The notes beneath the pieces are model-generated. The model searched no databases. It was not told the origin of the DNA and saw nothing but the letters and a program-made list of their open reading frames with translations. From positions 28,538,457 through 28,602,456 of the forward strand of contig JBBMOA010000007.1 of NCBI GenBank assembly GCA_037954235.1: DNA of 64,000 nucleotides. Reading direction: 5' to 3'. Origin of the DNA: Aulostomus chinensis (Eukaryota; Chordata; Actinopteri; Syngnathiformes; Aulostomidae). Of this stretch, positions 59,676 through 64,000 are shown in pieces; the stretch's first letter is position 1; each line of letters starts with the position of its first letter. The position numbers were made by a program, and so were the translations under genes.

Positions 59676-60193
59676 TTAAAGGAACACGCCAACTCTCTGG
59701 TAAATATGCTTAACTCCTGTCCTCCCAAGAGCTGACAACCTAGTTAGCTTAGCACAGTGAATGGTAGTGAATGGGCACTGTTAGCATCCCTCTGTGTTAC
59801 CCTCTCAGCGTCCAGGAGCTGTATTCTGGTTCAAATAGCTCAGGATCAGCCTCTCTGGGGAAGTCAGCCATGATTAATAGAAGCTGTCACTCCTCTCGTA
59901 GACAACAGACATTTTGTTTTGTGTTGCTGCGTCAAATGACTGCACCCAAGTTAAAAAATTTTACCCTAAAAACTTGACTCATTAGCTCACAGAGAACTTC
60001 TCGTCTAATCCCACTTCTATCAGTGCAGGCGACGACCATTTTAGAGGGAAGCTTATTTAATGACTGGCATTGACTGTGCTAAGCTAACTAGCAGTCAGCT
60101 GGTCTGTCTGGGTCTCTGCTCCTGGATGCCACACAGAGAAGCGAGGGGTATCCATCTCCTTATCTGGCTTTGGAAATTGGTGTGTCCCTTTAA
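59676..60193 (+). mobile_element. Full-length TTAA-flanked MITE (518 bp)
   Basis: The left end is TTAAAGGAACACGCCAACTC and the right end, on the minus strand, is TTAAAGGGACACACCAATTT. Inverted sub-terminal arms (GTTAGCTTAGCACAGTGAAT and ACTGTGCTAAGCTAAC) are present. The interior also matches the 47745 copy (CTCAGGATCAGC..., GTCAGCCATGATTAATAG against GTCGGCCATGATCAGCAG), confirming one family. Confidence 0.87.
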
Positions 60194-63100
60194 GAGCTGC
60201 TCTGTTTTCACTCATGTGTCAGTCAAACTGTTGCAAGAGCTCTGACGTGCTTTTTGCTAAAAAGCTCTTTTTTTCCCTGCTCCACTGTTTCAGAGCCCCT
60301 GATATTAGATGATGGACTGTTTCTGCAGCACAGTTGCACAGTTAATCCTTAAAAAAAAAAGAAAAAAAAAAGAGCTAATTTCAGACCTCTATGCCCCGTT
60401 TCAACGAGAAATCATCTGCTTCAAAACCAGCAGAGGGCTACGACTCTCACCCTCAACGAGTGACAACGCAACACGTGATGCAGGAGCGGGAAAACAAGGC
60501 CAGTTTGAGCCAGTGACAGACACCAGTGACAGTGAGGGCGCAAGCTTGTGTTTGAGGACAAACGAATGAAAAAATGAATCCAGAGGAAAGTTGAAAATCA
60601 TCATCACATTCACTGCAAGCAGAGTTTGTTGATAGTCACGGCAAAGGTGAGTGATGAAGCTGTTGAGGCAGAGAAGAAGTTATGAGTCCCAGGCACCTGA
60701 GAGGCTGAGGCTTCATTCTGAATGAAATCATGAGATTCTCAGGGTCTCAATTCAGAGCCAATAAAGGCCGGTTCTAATTCGACACAGAATTGTGCCGCCT
60801 TTAAACGTCATTCATCCAAACATCTTTGTAGAAAATGAATGCCATTAATTGGAAAATCTGCATTAATTTGCTCAAATTACATGTTGATCAGGCAATCATC
60901 ATCGCCTTGTGCTGGCAGGAGGAGACGTTAATACAGGCCATCAACAGGAGTGAGCGAGCGAGTGAGCGAGTGAGTGAGCGAGCGAGTGAGCGACTGGACA
61001 GAAATCAGAGTTTTTTTCTCTCAAACATCCTTCCAAACATTTCTCAAAGCTGAAAATAAATTCTCTGTTGTATGCATCTTTGATCAGGTGGGACAAAATC
61101 TGAATGTCACCTGGGGATCTGACAACTTCTGACATTTTTATGGACTGCATGATTTCTTGCTGCTTTGCTAAACAACTGCTGGTTACATAAATTGTTATTT
61201 TTTAAAAATAATTTAGCCCAAGTATGGAATATTTCAGCAATTATTTCAGGAAATTCTGAGATTTGATGAGTAAAAAGGTTGTGTTTTTTATTGCTAGAGA
61301 TAATAAAATGTATCATTCATCTAATAACGGAACTTCTCACTGTAAGATCGTCAAGTTTTTGGAGATGAAGCGTGTCTCTGTCTCAGAGACGTTACAAGCA
61401 GGGGAACTACGCAGCCTGAGCGTTCGTGGGCTCCGTCCGTCAGGAGCGTTGTGTGAGGCTCCTCTATTTCACCTGGGGATCAGTGCAAAGCTTTTCAAAC
61501 ACACAGAACAAAGGCAGCGCTTCCAGCAGGCATGATGCATTCCACGTGTAGAACCCCGGCCCTCAGTCTCCTACAGCCGCCCCACACAGGGAGCCGAACA
61601 GCAGGGAGGGCTCTGGAGGAGATGAGGGGGGCCCTGAACGCATCACAGGTACTGACCCAGACTCAAATATGTGCACAGCTGGTTCACTGTATAGAATAAC
61701 CTTACTCACAATTGAAGTGGAGTCATAGCTAATCTGTAGTTTCTGATTGAACTTGTGTCCACGGTCTAACACAGCGCTACTCCTCGCCTGATGGTTTGTG
61801 TCATATCCTTTAAAGATCAACCACCGCGGTCTTTTGTGTTTATTTTCAGGAACTTTCAGCTGGCTTTGGGGAGGTGAATTTACTATATTAAAGGCTGTTG
61901 TTCAATTATCCGTTCATGATCAAAAACACAACCTGGTGCACATGTTACTTATTTAAACGCAGGTTCCACAGTCATGCTATTACATGTGAGGAGATAAACA
62001 AATGGCCACATACTTGACCCAACCGCTGTGACCAAACAAATTGTTTTCCATCATTTTACTCCTATTAGGGTTGAACAGCGGGCAAAATTGCGGGAGCAGA
62101 TATGCAACTTAAGTGGTTTCCCCTGCACATGTAATGAAAATATTTTGTAAGCCTGGAAACGCATTTTACGGCACCATCCCAGCGAGTGGTGGGTTTCGTG
62201 TTCCAATAGGTTATTGAGTAGTATAGAATTCATGTCGTCTTTACAGCTCTGGCCGACTCAGTGAACCTCTAAACTCTAAACCCACACTTTGATGTGTGCA
62301 TGTCACTTCAGAGGCAAAGGAAATACACATTTCTGATTAATACATTGTTTTTTACATGTTTTTTAGTCCCATTATTCAACTGGGGGCTGACTTGCATCAA
62401 AGGAGCTGCATCCTTTCTCTGGTACGATGAATTTCTGATGCAAGTTAATCAATATTTTAATCTAGTTGAGACATCGGTGCGGTGCAGCCTCAACTATACT
62501 CCTGAGGAGAACAACAGTCTGCCTCCTCAGCACGACAACACGCTCTTCTGCTGCTGCACCTCGTGAACATCATTTTGAAATCATCATCAGAATCCAATTT
62601 GGCTTCGTTAAGAGGGACAGGGCTCTCCTTCACGTAGATTCCTGGGCTTGTTTAATGTGGTCATCCGCTGTCAGTCCGTCAGTAGCATCTTTGTCACTCA
62701 AACTCCTGAGTCCTACTTCTCCTGACAGAAGGGCCAGTCATTCTTTCCTGAAAGGACGGAATTTTTTTTTGTCTCACAGGCCATTTCCTGCCAGAGGAGA
62801 AATTCACGGAACTCTGTCCCCGACCTGACCTTGTGACTCCCCTCCCCTTCTAAAGCAGCCAACCGGTAAACTCTGGCCCGAAGAAGCAGAAGCCTCAGTT
62901 CTCTTTGACCCGGGAAATTGTCAATACCGAAATATCGGCACACACATGTACTTAAGTTTTTACTCAATATCCATGTACACGTGTGCTCACACTGAGCGCG
63001 TACATTGCATAAAGTCATCGCACTCTTCAAGTGTGCTTACATCTAATTGTGAAGTGAATTTTAACGGCTGATATGGCACAAAAAAGGAAATGTGTGTTAG

Positions 63101-64000
63101 GTGTGTGCCAAAAGAGTAGAAGAAGAGGAAGAATGGAGAGAGGTCTCAGGAACTGGTTTCAGTTGGAGAGGTCTCAATTGTACCAGCTTGTATTCGATAT
63201 GCTGCAACTCTTTCTAGGGACAAAGACATAGCTTGGGAATGCCAGTCAAGACGACACTGGCAGACACAGTTTCTCAGTTACACGAGTGAAACTTTTTCTT
63301 AGTCAGATTATTCAAAGATGAGGCTTCCTCTCCCATTGCTCTTTTTGAATAAAGGTGGAATCACTCCAAGTTTAAAAACATGAAAATGGGGAGACTCGTT
63401 TCAAATTTTGCCACTTTGATCAACCTTTTCTAATGTAATACTTCAAAACTCGACTTGTGAGTCCATGAGTCGGAGACTTGGTACTGGCCCATTGTTCACA
63501 TACTTTCATCTGGGAATAATCCTAATACACGTATGGGATGACGAGGTTAGTGTTGCTTTCATCGCTACATCTCCCTACCTACTGATGAGAAAAGGCTTCT
63601 GAAGTATGGATGAAGTTAAACAGCTGGAGAGCACAGAGCTCCAGCAAGGTCACTACAGATAGAGAGTGTGAATGTAGAATCACCAAAATCTGCTTCAAGA
63701 AGGTTTCTGGATCATCAATCCAGGACGAGATCCAAACCATCTCCAGGAGCTTGATACCCGTCTCGCTCGTTAAAATAGATCACCTCATTGTATTTAATCA
63801 AAACATGCTAAAAATTTCTCACAGATATTGACCATGATATTAAAAAAGAGCTTCCTGATGACAGAAAAATACTGCTTACTGGTATATCCTGCTAAAGTAG
63901 AAGAGTCTTCAGCATCCACAATCTGCAATTTGGATTTCCAGTTAATAACTTGTTTTCTTTTAATGATCTTTAAACGAAATTAAATCAAAATCTCGCAATT
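60194..64000. other. Distal upstream flank of ALX1 to window end
   Basis: No gene is supported. I looked for coding sequence of the expected next neighbour (LRRIQ1 in human) and recognised none. The stretch contains a GAGY tetranucleotide repeat (60950-60992), a TAAT-containing block at 60800-60930, and unique-looking sequence to the end. A roughly 60-codon open frame on the minus strand near 63580-63770 could not be assigned. Confidence 0.4.
60950..60992. repeat. (GAGC/GAGT)n tetranucleotide repeat
   Basis: About eleven GAGY units alternating between GAGC and GAGT. Confidence 0.85.

Noticed and set aside
63580..63772. About 60-codon minus-strand open stretch near the window end as an exon of the next gene
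   Set aside because: No convincing acceptor or donor and no recognisable protein family; it could not be tied to LRRIQ1 or another expected neighbour.

Overview
This window is nuclear DNA from a teleost fish, most likely a compact-genome percomorph. Evidence: spliced vertebrate genes with consensus splice sites, fish-type L2/CR1-group LINE fragments, tRNA-derived SINEs, hAT and TTAA-flanked non-autonomous DNA elements, and very many CA/TG and poly-G microsatellites. Nothing prokaryotic, viral or organellar was seen. Species cannot be told from the sequence.

Two protein-coding genes are supported, in tail-to-tail orientation. Near the left end, on the plus strand, is the large terminal coding exon of RASSF9 (2525-3770), with a 3' UTR running to about 5.0 kb; its short first coding exon was not found and probably lies left of the window. 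At 50.1-54.15 kb, on the minus strand, is a complete four-exon ALX1 homeobox gene (321 codons from the first ATG). ALX1 and RASSF9 are also convergent neighbours on human chromosome 12q21, so the identities support each other. RASSF9 is an N-terminal RA-domain/coiled-coil protein linked to recycling endosomes and epidermis; ALX1 is a paired-type transcription factor of cranial neural crest and frontonasal mesenchyme. Nothing suggests that the two proteins work together; the shared block is better explained by ALX1 regulatory DNA.

The ~45 kb between the genes holds no convincing coding gene. By region: 5-12 kb is mostly unique sequence; 12-14 kb has two SINE copies and two CTCF-like motifs; 14-24.8 kb is mostly unique with several candidate conserved blocks; 25.0-27.3 kb is a 51-bp minisatellite split by a 5'-truncated LINE; 27.3-31 kb is mostly unique; 31.17-31.83 kb is a LINE-tail copy with an amplified 65/93-bp array; 32-40.8 kb is mostly unique with a convergent pair of CTCF-like motifs near 40 kb; 40.8-43.7 kb is a cluster of LINE tail, TTAA elements and a nested hAT remnant; 43.7-50 kb is mixed unique and repeat sequence with another full TTAA element. 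Upstream of ALX1 (54.2-64 kb) are a GC-rich 5' region, an AT-rich stretch, candidate enhancers and a further full TTAA element.

No wholly new biological system was found. The most notable observations are the 51-bp array that is open in frame on both strands, the higher-order 65/93-bp array built from a LINE-tail segment, the TTAA element family, the orientation pattern of CTCF-like motifs between RASSF9 and ALX1, and an excess of long poly-G runs.
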